The notes: generated by a model not told the origin, from the sequence alone. A DNA stretch of 6,341 nucleotides from Bacteroidota bacterium (GCA_004356385.1 SMXL01000082.1:1-6341), one strand, 5' to 3'; shown: positions 1 through 6,341, counted from the first letter of the stretch. Translations and numbers: made by a program.

Positions 1-2014
1 GGCGACTCGTAGCTGCAACCGAGCTATCTGAATCGCTACCACCATACCGAAGCCCCGCAGCGTCGTACCACTCTCCGGATTTCGTAAAGAATCGTCCGCT
101 TTCAGGTGCTGCCTGTTGTACGGCTTCGATGTCATCGACCAGAAAACAGGAGCGCAAGAGAACATTCGACAGGCGCTGATACTCGGCTCCCAACGGTCGA
201 ATGACGGCCGTCAACGCGACGGCATTTCGAACCCGTGTGTCCACTTCAGGATCACCTACATCGGTCAACCGGCTCATGACGAGAAACGTCGCTCGGCCCT
301 TCTTCTTGTTCTTTAACTTGGATATCGCCCGACTGGCGGTCTGGTCGTCGGGGACGACCAGGTACGAGGCGAATGGACCAAGAGCCTGGATTACTGCCGT
401 CACGTGTTCTGAATCACAGGCAATGATATCGGCTACGGTTTTCGGCTGTCCTTCCAGCCATTCCGACGAGTCAGTCAAAAACTGTATGGAATCGGATAAA
501 TCATCGTAGGAGGAAAGAACGCTCTCCAGGAGCACCATCTCGGCGTTGAGTGCGTCCAGTTTTCTCTCACAGCTATGCAGGTCACCTTCGGTTCCAGATA
601 GAATCGCTTGCTGCTTTTCTCTTTTTTCTTGTGCCGTCGCGAGTGTTAGGGATACGTCGCTCACCGTATTTTTCCTATCGTCGAGATCGGACGCAGCCTT
701 TTCAATCTGTGTCAACAACGCAAGCAAGTTCTCCTCGACATCCTCAAGCTGAGATTCGCTCTTTTCGACTTCCTGACCCAATACTTCAATACGACTCGTC
801 TGTCTTTCAATATTCCGGCGTTGCTCAGAAAGCTCGTTTAATCGTTTCCGCTCGTCATTCGCAAGCCGATGCCGGAGGGATCGGCGTTCAGAAATACGTT
901 TTTCGACAGCATCCCGCTCCGACTGGACAACGGCCAATCGGGCGTTTGTGTTTTTGGCTTCCGGTTGTGCCGTTGTCAGGTCGTCAACGGTGCTTTTCAG
1001 CAGTTCTGATAACGAGGAAAAACGGGTCTCGGCATTGATCTCTTCCTCGTCGGCTCGTTTGAGATTCCTTGTGATCCCATCCTGACGCTCTGAATTGAGT
1101 CGCAAATCGGTTTCGGCAGAACGAAGCATCTCGACATGATCGGCCAAAGAGGATTGTGCGGCAACGAGTGCCTGCTCTTTTCCGACATGATCTTTTCGGA
1201 GTGCCTCATGGTCTGCCTCTTCTGAAGCGAGTTTCGCCGTCAGTTCTGAGCTCTGGTCGCCCAGAATTTTTAAAGATTGTTCCAGATCACTGTTTCCCAC
1301 GGACAGTTTTTCATATTCATGAACGGCCAGTGAAAGAATTAGATGATGAAGCCGTTCGTCATGCACTTTAAACCTCGAAGCCGATCGGGCCTGACGCTGC
1401 AGGCTCGAAACTCGATGGTCAAGTTCTTCAACCAGATCGCGAATCCGATTCAGGTCGGATTGTGTACTGTCCAGCTTCCGTAATGTCTGACCCCGCCGGA
1501 TTTTGTACTTCGTAATTCCTGCGGCCTCTTCGAACATGTGACGTCGATCCTGGGCACTATCCGACAGGATATCCTCGATCATTTTCAGTTCAATGACAGA
1601 GTAGGCTCCTGCGCCCATCCCCGTATCCATAAACAGGTCAGTGATGTCCTTGAGGCGGCACTGGACACCGTTTAACAGATACTCGGATTCACCGGAGCGA
1701 AACAACCTCCGGCCAATGGTTACTTCTTCATACTCGGTGGGAAGCACGCCTCGAGTATTTTCGATGGTCAGAAGAACCTCCGACATGCCCAGAGCGCGCC
1801 GATTGGTCGTCCCGTTGAAAATGATATTGTCCATTTTCTCCGATCGAAGAATTCGAGCCCGCTGCTCACCAATTACCCAACGAACCGCATCCACGATATT
1901 GGATTTGCCACACCCGTTGGGTCCTACGACGACCGTGATTCCGGGAGAAAAATCCACGACCGTACGATCTGCGAAACTCTTAAAGCCGTGAATTTCTAAT
2001 CTGCTTAGATACAT
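1..2014 (-). CDS. smc: Chromosome segregation ATPase SMC, N-terminal 671 residues (3' end outside window)
   Basis: SMC is the ATPase core of bacterial condensin (with ScpA/ScpB) and compacts and separates newly replicated chromosomes on the nucleoid. Read on the minus strand, the frame is open without a stop from the ATG at 2014-2012 to the window edge, giving 671 codons of a protein usually near 1,170-1,190 residues. The start is the family's canonical one (MYLSRLEIHGFKSF). The Walker A motif GPNGCGKS is at residues 31-38, followed by the typical NIVDAVRWVIGEQ. The rest of the head domain runs to about residue 165 and includes GMGAGAYSVIELKM and FEEAAGITKYK. A long charged, heptad-like coiled-coil arm follows, about residues 170-500. 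The hinge domain lies at about 523-660 (GQPKTVADII, KGRATFLVMSRL, GGS near the end). The second coiled coil, signature motif and Walker B are beyond the window. No frameshift was seen. RecN and Rad50 are excluded by the start motif and the hinge. Confidence 0.97.
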   Translation of the reverse strand, partial: MYLSRLEIHGFKSFADRTVVDFSPGITVVVGPNGCGKSNIVDAVRWVIGEQRARILRSEKMDNIIFNGTTNRRALGMSEVLLTIENTRGVLPTEYEEVTIGRRLFRSGESEYLLNGVQCRLKDITDLFMDTGMGAGAYSVIELKMIEDILSDSAQDRRHMFEEAAGITKYKIRRGQTLRKLDSTQSDLNRIRDLVEELDHRVSSLQRQARSASRFKVHDERLHHLILSLAVHEYEKLSVGNSDLEQSLKILGDQSSELTAKLASEEADHEALRKDHVGKEQALVAAQSSLADHVEMLRSAETDLRLNSERQDGITRNLKRADEEEINAETRFSSLSELLKSTVDDLTTAQPEAKNTNARLAVVQSERDAVEKRISERRSLRHRLANDERKRLNELSEQRRNIERQTSRIEVLGQEVEKSESQLEDVEENLLALLTQIEKAASDLDDRKNTVSDVSLTLATAQEKREKQQAILSGTEGDLHSCERKLDALNAEMVLLESVLSSYDDLSDSIQFLTDSSEWLEGQPKTVADIIACDSEHVTAVIQALGPFASYLVVPDDQTASRAISKLKNKKKGRATFLVMSRLTDVGDPEVDTRVRNAVALTAVIRPLGAEYQRLSNVLLRSCFLVDDIEAVQQAAPESGRFFTKSGEWYDAAGLRYGGSDSDSSVAATSR

Positions 2015-2078
2015 CTCAGACGTGAATGGATAGCAATAACCGGACAGACTCTAATTACGGAAGTCTAAGACCGTTTTG

Positions 2079-2086
2079 CAAATCTA
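2079..2086 (-). promoter_or_regulatory. Candidate -7 element for smc (TAGATTTG)
   Basis: On the minus strand this octamer reads TAGATTTG, an exact match to the TAnnTTTG -7 element of Bacteroidota housekeeping promoters. It lies 65 bases before the smc ATG and would give a leader of roughly 55-60 bases. I did not find a convincing TTG-type -33 element 17-20 bases upstream; the nearest TTTTTG is only 8 bases away. The call is weak, because such an octamer can occur by chance in AT-rich DNA. Confidence 0.25.
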
Positions 2087-2211
2087 TTTATCAACAAAAA
2101 GCATTCTTTGAATCACAGCATGTAAATTATTATTAATTAGCGAATTACAACTATTCCAAATCCATCGTTACTTATTTATATTCCGTTATTGCGTAGTGTT
2201 TATTATCCATT

Positions 2212-2230
2212 CTGGAATTATCGATTCCGG
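2212..2230. repeat. Inverted repeat upstream of the sigma factor promoter (possible operator)
   Basis: The arms CTGGAAT (2212-2218) and ATTCCGG (2224-2230) are complementary except for one T/G position and are separated by a 5-base spacer, TATCG. The repeat ends 17 bases before the candidate -35 hexamer at 2248. That position would suit an activator or repressor site, or a site for autoregulation of the sigma/kinase operon. No specific regulator family is recognised from this sequence, and the function is inference. Confidence 0.35.
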
Positions 2231-2247
2231 TAAAGTGGCATTTCCAT

Positions 2248-2275
2248 TTGTCAATCCATTCCGTACCCTTATAGA
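2248..2275 (+). promoter_or_regulatory. Candidate promoter of the sigma factor / kinase operon
   Basis: TTGTCA (2248-2253) and TATAGA (2270-2275) are separated by 16 bases and match the sigma70 consensus at 5/6 and 4/6 positions. TTTG at 2247-2250, 19 bases before TATAG, could also serve as a Bacteroidota -33 element. Transcription would begin near 2282, about 35 bases before the start codon. It is the best-spaced promoter-like pair I found in the intergenic region. A promoter used by the sigma factor itself cannot be excluded, since its recognition sequence is unknown. Confidence 0.4.
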
Positions 2276-2280
2276 TCTAT

Positions 2281-2299
2281 TGCCGTGCATTGAACGGCA
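2281..2299 (+). repeat. Small hairpin in the 5' leader of the sigma factor gene
   Basis: TGCCGT (2281-2286) and ACGGCA (2294-2299) form a perfect 6-bp inverted repeat around a 7-base loop, and a T/G pair at 2280/2300 could extend it. It lies at the predicted transcript start and ends 18 bases before the ATG. It could be a leader stem that affects mRNA stability, or a protein-binding site. It is too small to be a riboswitch and no T-run follows, so it is not an intrinsic terminator. Confidence 0.35.
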
Positions 2300-2317
2300 G
2301 CGAAAGCAAAACACCCT

Positions 2318-2887
2318 ATGCAGGACACAGGAATCGTCACCCAACTGTTAGCCGAACATCGAACCGGTGACAAAACCGCGAGTGAAAAGCTGTATGAAAT
2401 CGTCTATAACGACTTGCGTGATATGGCGCAGCGACAGCTTCGATTCCGTAAACCCGGTGAGACCTTAAATACGACGGGACTCGTCCACGAGGCCTACCTC
2501 AAGATGTTTGATCGCTCCGATGGCGATTGGAAAGATCGAGCGCATTTTTTTGCTGTCACGGCTCGTGCCATGAGGCAGATTCTGGTCGACTACGCAAGGC
2601 GAACATCCGCAGAGAAAAGAGGTGGGAAGGCACATCGGACCGACCTGCACGCGTCGCTCATCAAAGACAACGACGAGCCCGTCGACATTCTGGATCTGGA
2701 AGAGGCGCTCAAACAACTCGAGGAACTAAAACCCCGACTCTCTCAAATAGTGGAGTGCCGATTTTTCGGTGGACTCTCCATTGAAGAAACGGCTGAAGTA
2801 CTGGGCATGTCCTCTCGCACGGTTGATCGTGATTGGTACAAGGCCAAATCCTTTCTGTATCTTGCACTTAGCGCCGACGAGGAGTGA
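2318..2887 (+). CDS. ECF-type RNA polymerase sigma factor, kinase-associated (ECF43-like)
   Basis: This 189-residue protein is predicted to direct RNA polymerase to a specific promoter set. It matches the ECF-like sigma family known as Sigma70_ECF / TIGR02999. Region 2 covers about residues 20-95 and includes LVHEAYLKMF (55-64) and the promoter-contact helix HFFAVTARAMRQILVDYARR (76-95). A charged linker of about 30 residues follows. Region 4 (about 127-184) has a clear helix-turn-helix, LSIEETAEVLGMSSRTVDRD, at 153-172. In ordinary ECF factors region 2.2 begins with an acidic DAED-like patch that contacts the beta' subunit; here residues 51-54 are N-T-T-G, with no acidic residue. That pattern is typical of ECF43 factors activated by threonine phosphorylation. 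No anti-sigma gene is adjacent. The gene starts an apparent operon and lies 54 bp before the kinase gene. The family call is strong; the subgroup and phospho-control are inferred. Confidence 0.94.
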   Translation: MQDTGIVTQLLAEHRTGDKTASEKLYEIVYNDLRDMAQRQLRFRKPGETLNTTGLVHEAYLKMFDRSDGDWKDRAHFFAVTARAMRQILVDYARRTSAEKRGGKAHRTDLHASLIKDNDEPVDILDLEEALKQLEELKPRLSQIVECRFFGGLSIEETAEVLGMSSRTVDRDWYKAKSFLYLALSADEE

Positions 2888-2941
2888 GTTTCTCACGCGT
2901 TTCGTCTATTCCTCTGCGACAAACGGCCCTATTCGGGACCT

Positions 2942-5662
2942 ATGAAGAGCATTAGTCCTCAGCGATGGAATGAAATCGAGTCTATACTCGACGAGGCTCT
3001 GGAAGTGGCTCCAGAGGAACAGATATCCGTCGTCGATCGGCTCTGCGCAGACGACGAAGACCTCCGAGCCTCGGTGTTGTCTTTGCTTCGTGCAGGGGAA
3101 AAGGTTTCTGATTTTCTGGAGGAGCCCGAGCGAAAGAAATTTGAACAGGCGCTCATCGAATTGGCCGCACGCGAAGTGGAGGACGACGACGAAGAAACCG
3201 ATCCCAATATAAATCGAACGGTGGGGCCGTACCGTCTTATTCGGAGGCTCGGTCGGGGAGGGATGGGCCAGGTCTATCTCGGCGTTCGTGCCGACGACAC
3301 CTTCGACAAGTTCGTCGCGATAAAACTTATTAGGCGGGGGATGGATACCGAGGAAATCCTCCAACGATTTCGTACAGAACGCCGAATTCTAGCCAGCCTG
3401 GTGCACCCGAACATCGCCCGGTTGCTGGACGGTGGGGCCACCGAAGACGGATTGTCGTACTTCGTTATGGACTTTGTGGACGGTAAAACGATCACGGAGT
3501 TTGCAGACGAGCATCGTCTCTCGGTCAAAGATCGATTGGATCTGTTTCAGAAAGTCTGCTCAGCCGTCCACTACGCCCATCAGAACCTGATCGTCCATCG
3601 CGACCTGAAACCGAGTAATATTCTGGTCACCACGAACGGAGAAGTGAAACTCCTCGATTTTGGTATCGCCAAGTTTCTCAGGCCCGAGGAAGAGGACTTT
3701 ACGGTTCCGATCACCCGCCCGGAAGTTCGAATTATGACGCCGGAATATGCGTCACCCGAACAGGCACGAGGAGATGTCATTACGACAGCGAGCGACGTCT
3801 ACCAGCTTGGAATTCTACTCTATGAATTGCTCACGGGAGGCCGTCCCTACCATTTTGCCACAGAAAGGAAAGCCGAAATTGAGAAAATAATATGCGAAAC
3901 CGAACCCGAACGACCCAGTACGGCCATCACCCGCCTGTCCACGGATGAAGATGCTGAACTGGATGTCAGCGAAATGCGTGGAACACCGATTGAGAGGCTT
4001 CGAAAACAGCTGTCGGGCGACCTCGACCGTATCGTGCTCATGGCGCTGCGTAAAAACGCAGATCGACGATATCAGTCTGCCGACCAGTTTCTGGAGGATA
4101 TCCAGCGGTATCTGACCGGATTGCCGGTTCATGCGCAGAGTGACACCTGGGTTTATAGATTAGACAAGTTCGTGCGCCGACACAAAATCGGTGTGGCCTC
4201 AAGCACTGTCGTTGCGCTCTTGTTGGTCGCGGTATCGTTCCTGGCTCTTCGCTCTGCGATTACGACGGCGCGCCAGAACACGGAAATTCAGATCGCGCTT
4301 GAGAAAAAGAATCAAGTCACTGATCTGATGATCGGCATCTTTGAAGTTTCTGATCCCGAAATTTCACGCGGTCAGGATGTTACCGCTCGCGAGCTGCTGG
4401 ACCGAAGCGCGGAGCGGATCGAACGCGAGCTTGCCGACCAACCGGACGTTCAGGCTGCGATGCTTCATGCCATCGGTACGGTGTATCTGAAAATCGGATT
4501 ATCGGCCGAGTCAAAGCCCATGCTGGAACGCGCCCTCGAGATGCAGCGCGAAATCTATCGCGACCGGGATTCGGACGAGCTTGCGCAGACGGTTTATGAT
4601 CTGGCAACGTGGTACGAGGAACAGGGTGAAGAGGAGATATCAGAAGAGCTTCATCTTGAATCTCTGGCCATGCGACGGCGGCTGTACGAAGCTCCAAACG
4701 CGGCCATCGCCCAGAGTATGCACGAACTGGGTGTCGTCTACTATGAACTCACTGGCGATAACGATGAGGCCGAGCGACTCTGGAGCGCAGCACTTGACAT
4801 GCGCCTAACGCTTGAGGGGCCGGAAAGCCGGGATATTTCCGAGACGATGGTCAATCTGGCTGTCGTCCTGCAGGACAAAGGGGATTTCGACGGCGCAGAA
4901 GACAACTATCGTACGGGTTTGGCGATGCAGCGGAAATTATTGGGCGATGATCATCCGTTCGTTGCGACCACACTCTACAATCTTGGATCGTTACTCTTTG
5001 ACAGGGGATCGTTCGCTGAAGCCAAGCTTTACGTTCGCGAGTCTTTGGATTTGAGAACGACGCTTTACGGCCAGGAGCATCGACTGGTCGCGAACGGAAT
5101 GAATATGCTCGGACAGATTCTCTACCGTACCGATAATCTGGTTGAGGCTGAGTTTCTTCTTCGAAGAGCGCTCGCATTGCATCAGGTGAATTACGGCCAG
5201 GTTCATCCGCGAGTCGGTCGCGACATGCAGATATTGGCACGTGTCCTCGCAAAAGGAGGAAACGAGGACGAAGCGAGCGAATTATTCGGTAGTGCACTCT
5301 TCGTTTTCGGGGAGTTTTTCCCGAATGGACACTGGCTCCTCGCTGAAACTCAGGTTGACCTGGCAAAACTTCGACTGGAGCAAAACAGGCTTGCAGACGC
5401 GGAAGAGATTTTAAGAAGTTCCATAACCCTCTACACCGATCTCTATGGTGCGGAAAGCGATGACGTCATCGAGACGGGTCTGTTGTTGGGAATATGTCTT
5501 ACACAGGTCGGAGAATTCGACGAAGCCGAGCACCTGATAACCAAAGCCATCGCCCATTACGAAGCGGATTCCGGCTTATCTGAAGAAAGCCTGATCGAAG
5601 CTCGAGCGGCTCTGGACGAGTGGGTTCGAACGTCGGGTCGTTCCCGGCCCACGGGTTCCTGA
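2942..5662 (+). CDS. Transmembrane Ser/Thr protein kinase with C-terminal TPR domain (PknT-like)
   Basis: This 906-residue Hanks-type kinase probably phosphorylates the upstream sigma factor. An N-terminal helical region (1-96) ends in an acidic run, EVEDDDEETD. The kinase domain (about 97-392) has the Gly-rich loop GRGGMGQV (104-111), ATP lysine K128, helix-C E146, HRDLKPSN (219-226, catalytic D221), DFG (239-241), an activation loop with T266 in MTPEYASPE, and DVYQLG near D285, so it should be active. A juxtamembrane stretch, YLTGLPV...KFVRRHK, typical of these TPR kinases, precedes one hydrophobic helix at 416-436. The positive charges before it place the kinase in the cytoplasm and the remaining 470 residues outside. 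That part contains about nine TPR units (499-880). No signal peptide is seen. The ATG at 2942 gives the expected N-terminal region; no strong ribosome site precedes it. Substrate and ligand are inferred or unknown. Confidence 0.95.
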   Translation: MKSISPQRWNEIESILDEALEVAPEEQISVVDRLCADDEDLRASVLSLLRAGEKVSDFLEEPERKKFEQALIELAAREVEDDDEETDPNINRTVGPYRLIRRLGRGGMGQVYLGVRADDTFDKFVAIKLIRRGMDTEEILQRFRTERRILASLVHPNIARLLDGGATEDGLSYFVMDFVDGKTITEFADEHRLSVKDRLDLFQKVCSAVHYAHQNLIVHRDLKPSNILVTTNGEVKLLDFGIAKFLRPEEEDFTVPITRPEVRIMTPEYASPEQARGDVITTASDVYQLGILLYELLTGGRPYHFATERKAEIEKIICETEPERPSTAITRLSTDEDAELDVSEMRGTPIERLRKQLSGDLDRIVLMALRKNADRRYQSADQFLEDIQRYLTGLPVHAQSDTWVYRLDKFVRRHKIGVASSTVVALLLVAVSFLALRSAITTARQNTEIQIALEKKNQVTDLMIGIFEVSDPEISRGQDVTARELLDRSAERIERELADQPDVQAAMLHAIGTVYLKIGLSAESKPMLERALEMQREIYRDRDSDELAQTVYDLATWYEEQGEEEISEELHLESLAMRRRLYEAPNAAIAQSMHELGVVYYELTGDNDEAERLWSAALDMRLTLEGPESRDISETMVNLAVVLQDKGDFDGAEDNYRTGLAMQRKLLGDDHPFVATTLYNLGSLLFDRGSFAEAKLYVRESLDLRTTLYGQEHRLVANGMNMLGQILYRTDNLVEAEFLLRRALALHQVNYGQVHPRVGRDMQILARVLAKGGNEDEASELFGSALFVFGEFFPNGHWLLAETQVDLAKLRLEQNRLADAEEILRSSITLYTDLYGAESDDVIETGLLLGICLTQVGEFDEAEHLITKAIAHYEADSGLSEESLIEARAALDEWVRTSGRSRPTGS
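4436..5581 (+). repeat. About nine tandem 42-residue TPR units in the kinase tail
   Basis: Residues 499-880 of the kinase divide into about nine tandem units of 42 residues, one of them 43 because of a small insertion (TGDNDEAE). The recurring pattern is HPxVA...LxxLGxxLxxxGxxxEAExLxxxALxxxxxxxG, seen in the units beginning DHPFVATTLYNLG and HPRVGRDMQILARV. The 42-residue period, rather than the classic 34, is that of kinesin-light-chain-type TPRs (TPR_10/TPR_12). Such arrays form curved helical scaffolds that bind proteins or peptides. The DNA is diverged between units, so this is an ancient protein repeat, not a recent tandem duplication. Unit boundaries are approximate. Confidence 0.8.
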
Positions 5663-5670
5663 TTCGACGG

Positions 5671-5719
5671 TTCCTGAGCCAGCGATACTCAGGAAGCGAT
5701 TTCCTTTTCCTTTTCTTCC
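5671..5719 (+). terminator. Probable terminator between convergent kinase and clpB genes
   Basis: TTCCTGAG (5671-5678) and CTCAGGAA (5688-5695) form a perfect 8-bp stem with a 9-base loop. On the plus strand it begins 9 bases after the kinase stop codon. A pyrimidine-rich tract, interrupted by C (5700-5719), follows 4 bases after the stem, as in a weak intrinsic terminator for the sigma/kinase operon. The right arm overlaps the clpB stop codon (5689-5691). On the minus strand no T-run follows the stem, so termination of clpB here is less certain. Confidence 0.5.
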
Positions 5720-6341
5720 ATCGTCTTCTCGGCCGCGAGCGATTCAAACACCAACCCTTCACCGGACTCAGCCAGATCGATTCGCAATTTGTGCCCGGGC
5801 ATGATCCATCCAGAAAGCACTTCTTCAGCCAGTTTGTTCGTTATCTGCCTCTGAATGACCCGTTTCAGTGGTCGTGCACCGAAAACCGGGTCGTAGCCTT
5901 CACTCGCCAAAAAGTCCTTTGCACGGTCGGTAAGCTCCAAATCGATGTCGTTGCTTCGCTTGGCCAGCAGTCGGACACGTTCGAACTGAATCTCGGCGAT
6001 TTCTCTAATTTCGCTCCTGCCCAGTTGATGAAATACAACGACCTCATCGATGCGATTGAGGAATTCAGGTCTCATACGTTCTTTCAATAGGGAGATCAAA
6101 TCGTCGCGGAGTTTTGCCTCCGATTCGCTGTCCATTTCACCATCGTTCGCATTCAGGCGTCTCTGGATCAGCTCAGAACCCAGGTTACTGGTCATGATGA
6201 TAATCGAATTCTTGAAGTCGATTGTTCGACCCTGGCTATCCGTAAGTCGTCCATCGTCCAACACCTGAAGCAGAATATTGAAGACCTCGGGATGCGCCTT
6301 CTCGATTTCATCGAGCAATACCACGCAGTACGGACGCCTAC
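5689..6341 (-). CDS. clpB: Chaperone ClpB, C-terminal 216 residues (5' end outside window)
   Basis: ClpB is the hexameric AAA+ disaggregase that, with DnaK, recovers aggregated cytoplasmic proteins after heat stress. The frame enters at the window edge with RRPYCVVLLDEIEKAHPEVF, so the GTG at 6324 is internal and not the start. The visible part is the second ATPase domain: Walker B VVLLDE, a sensor-1 Asn in IIIMTSNLGS, the arginine finger in RPEFLNRIDE, and sensor-2 GARPLKR in the C-terminal small domain. The ending (SGWIMPGHKLRIDL...) is ClpB-like, which favours ClpB over ClpA or ClpC, although the M-domain that would settle this lies outside. A short charged tail, EKTMEEKEKEIAS, extends past the usual end. 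The gene converges on the kinase gene, with 26 bp between the stop codons. All visible catalytic residues are intact. Confidence 0.96.
   Translation of the reverse strand, partial: RRPYCVVLLDEIEKAHPEVFNILLQVLDDGRLTDSQGRTIDFKNSIIIMTSNLGSELIQRRLNANDGEMDSESEAKLRDDLISLLKERMRPEFLNRIDEVVVFHQLGRSEIREIAEIQFERVRLLAKRSNDIDLELTDRAKDFLASEGYDPVFGARPLKRVIQRQITNKLAEEVLSGWIMPGHKLRIDLAESGEGLVFESLAAEKTMEEKEKEIAS

Larger units (their letters stand above)
2015..2317. other. AT-rich divergent intergenic region between smc and the sigma factor gene
   Basis: These 303 bases separate two divergent genes and hold no credible ORF. Positions 2041-2280 contain about 33% G+C by hand count, clearly below the flanking genes. 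The region must carry promoters in both directions. It contains a sigma70-like promoter candidate on the plus strand, a TAnnTTTG-type element on the minus strand, and two short inverted repeats. No strong Shine-Dalgarno sequence precedes either start codon, which fits Bacteroidota-like translation initiation. No tRNA, riboswitch or small-RNA signature was recognised. Confidence 0.8.

Noticed and set aside
550..1038. 162-codon plus-strand open frame inside smc
   Set aside because: It is antisense to a continuous, well-conserved SMC coiled-coil frame and its translation resembles no known protein.
2121..2149. TGTAA-N19-TTACA inverted repeat, and TAATT-AGCG-AATTA within it, as an operator
   Set aside because: The arms are 5 bp in DNA that is mostly A/T, so they are expected by chance.
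2281..2317. Riboswitch or attenuator in the sigma factor leader
   Set aside because: The predicted leader is only about 35 bases with one 6-bp stem, which is too small, and no leader peptide or T-run is present.
2888..2941. Separate promoter or terminator between the sigma factor and kinase genes
   Set aside because: The 54-bp gap has no stem followed by T-rich sequence and no convincing promoter pair, so a shared transcript is more likely.
2906..3364. 152-codon minus-strand open frame opposite the kinase N-terminus
   Set aside because: It is a shadow of the kinase frame, which is supported by the Gly-rich loop and the ATP lysine within the same stretch.
4851..5366. 171-codon minus-strand open frame opposite the TPR region
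   Set aside because: It lies wholly antisense to the TPR repeats, its arginine/proline-rich translation is typical of a shadow frame, and no start signal is seen.
5620..6090. 156-codon plus-strand open frame across the kinase end and clpB
   Set aside because: It overlaps conserved ClpB motifs on the other strand and shows no domain of its own.
6322..6324. GTG as the start codon of a 211-residue ClpB-like protein
   Set aside because: The frame stays open upstream to the window edge and encodes RRPYC, which continues the conserved ClpB sequence.

Overview
The window holds four genes: the N-terminal part of smc (minus strand, 1-2014), an ECF sigma factor (plus, 2318-2887), a transmembrane Ser/Thr protein kinase with a TPR tail (plus, 2942-5662), and the C-terminal part of clpB (minus, 5689-6341). 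smc and clpB run off the window edges. I found no RNA genes, mobile elements, CRISPR arrays or pseudogenes.

Organism: a Gram-negative bacterium of the Bacteroidota / Rhodothermota / Balneolota type is the best guess. The SMC head carries GMGAGAYSVIELKM, the form I know from that group, where most other phyla have a sequence like GLGRDSYSIIEQGK. The genes lack clear Shine-Dalgarno sequences, as is common there. The sigma factor / kinase pair belongs to families that are abundant in Rhodothermota, Acidobacteriota and Planctomycetota. Coding GC looks close to 50%, and the smc/sigma intergenic region is about one third GC by hand count. This is a family-level inference, not a species call.

Layout: smc and the sigma factor are transcribed divergently from an AT-rich 303-bp region with a reasonable sigma-type promoter and two small inverted repeats. 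The sigma factor and kinase genes are 54 bp apart with no terminator between them, so they are probably one operon. The kinase ends 26 bp before the convergent clpB stop, and a perfect 8-bp inverted repeat sits in and across that junction.

The most interesting content is the two-gene middle module. The sigma factor has lost the acidic residues that normally sit at the start of region 2.2 and has Asn-Thr-Thr-Gly there instead. The kinase next to it has every catalytic residue, one membrane helix and about nine 42-residue TPR units predicted to lie outside the cytoplasm. No anti-sigma gene is visible. This fits control by sigma-factor phosphorylation, as described for the ECF43 pair EcfP/PknT of Vibrio parahaemolyticus: an external signal reaches the TPR domain, the kinase phosphorylates a Thr in region 2.2, and the sigma factor can then bind core RNA polymerase. 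The mechanism is known in principle; the input, the exact phosphosite and the regulon here are not. The flanking smc and clpB are ordinary housekeeping genes with no obvious functional tie to the module.
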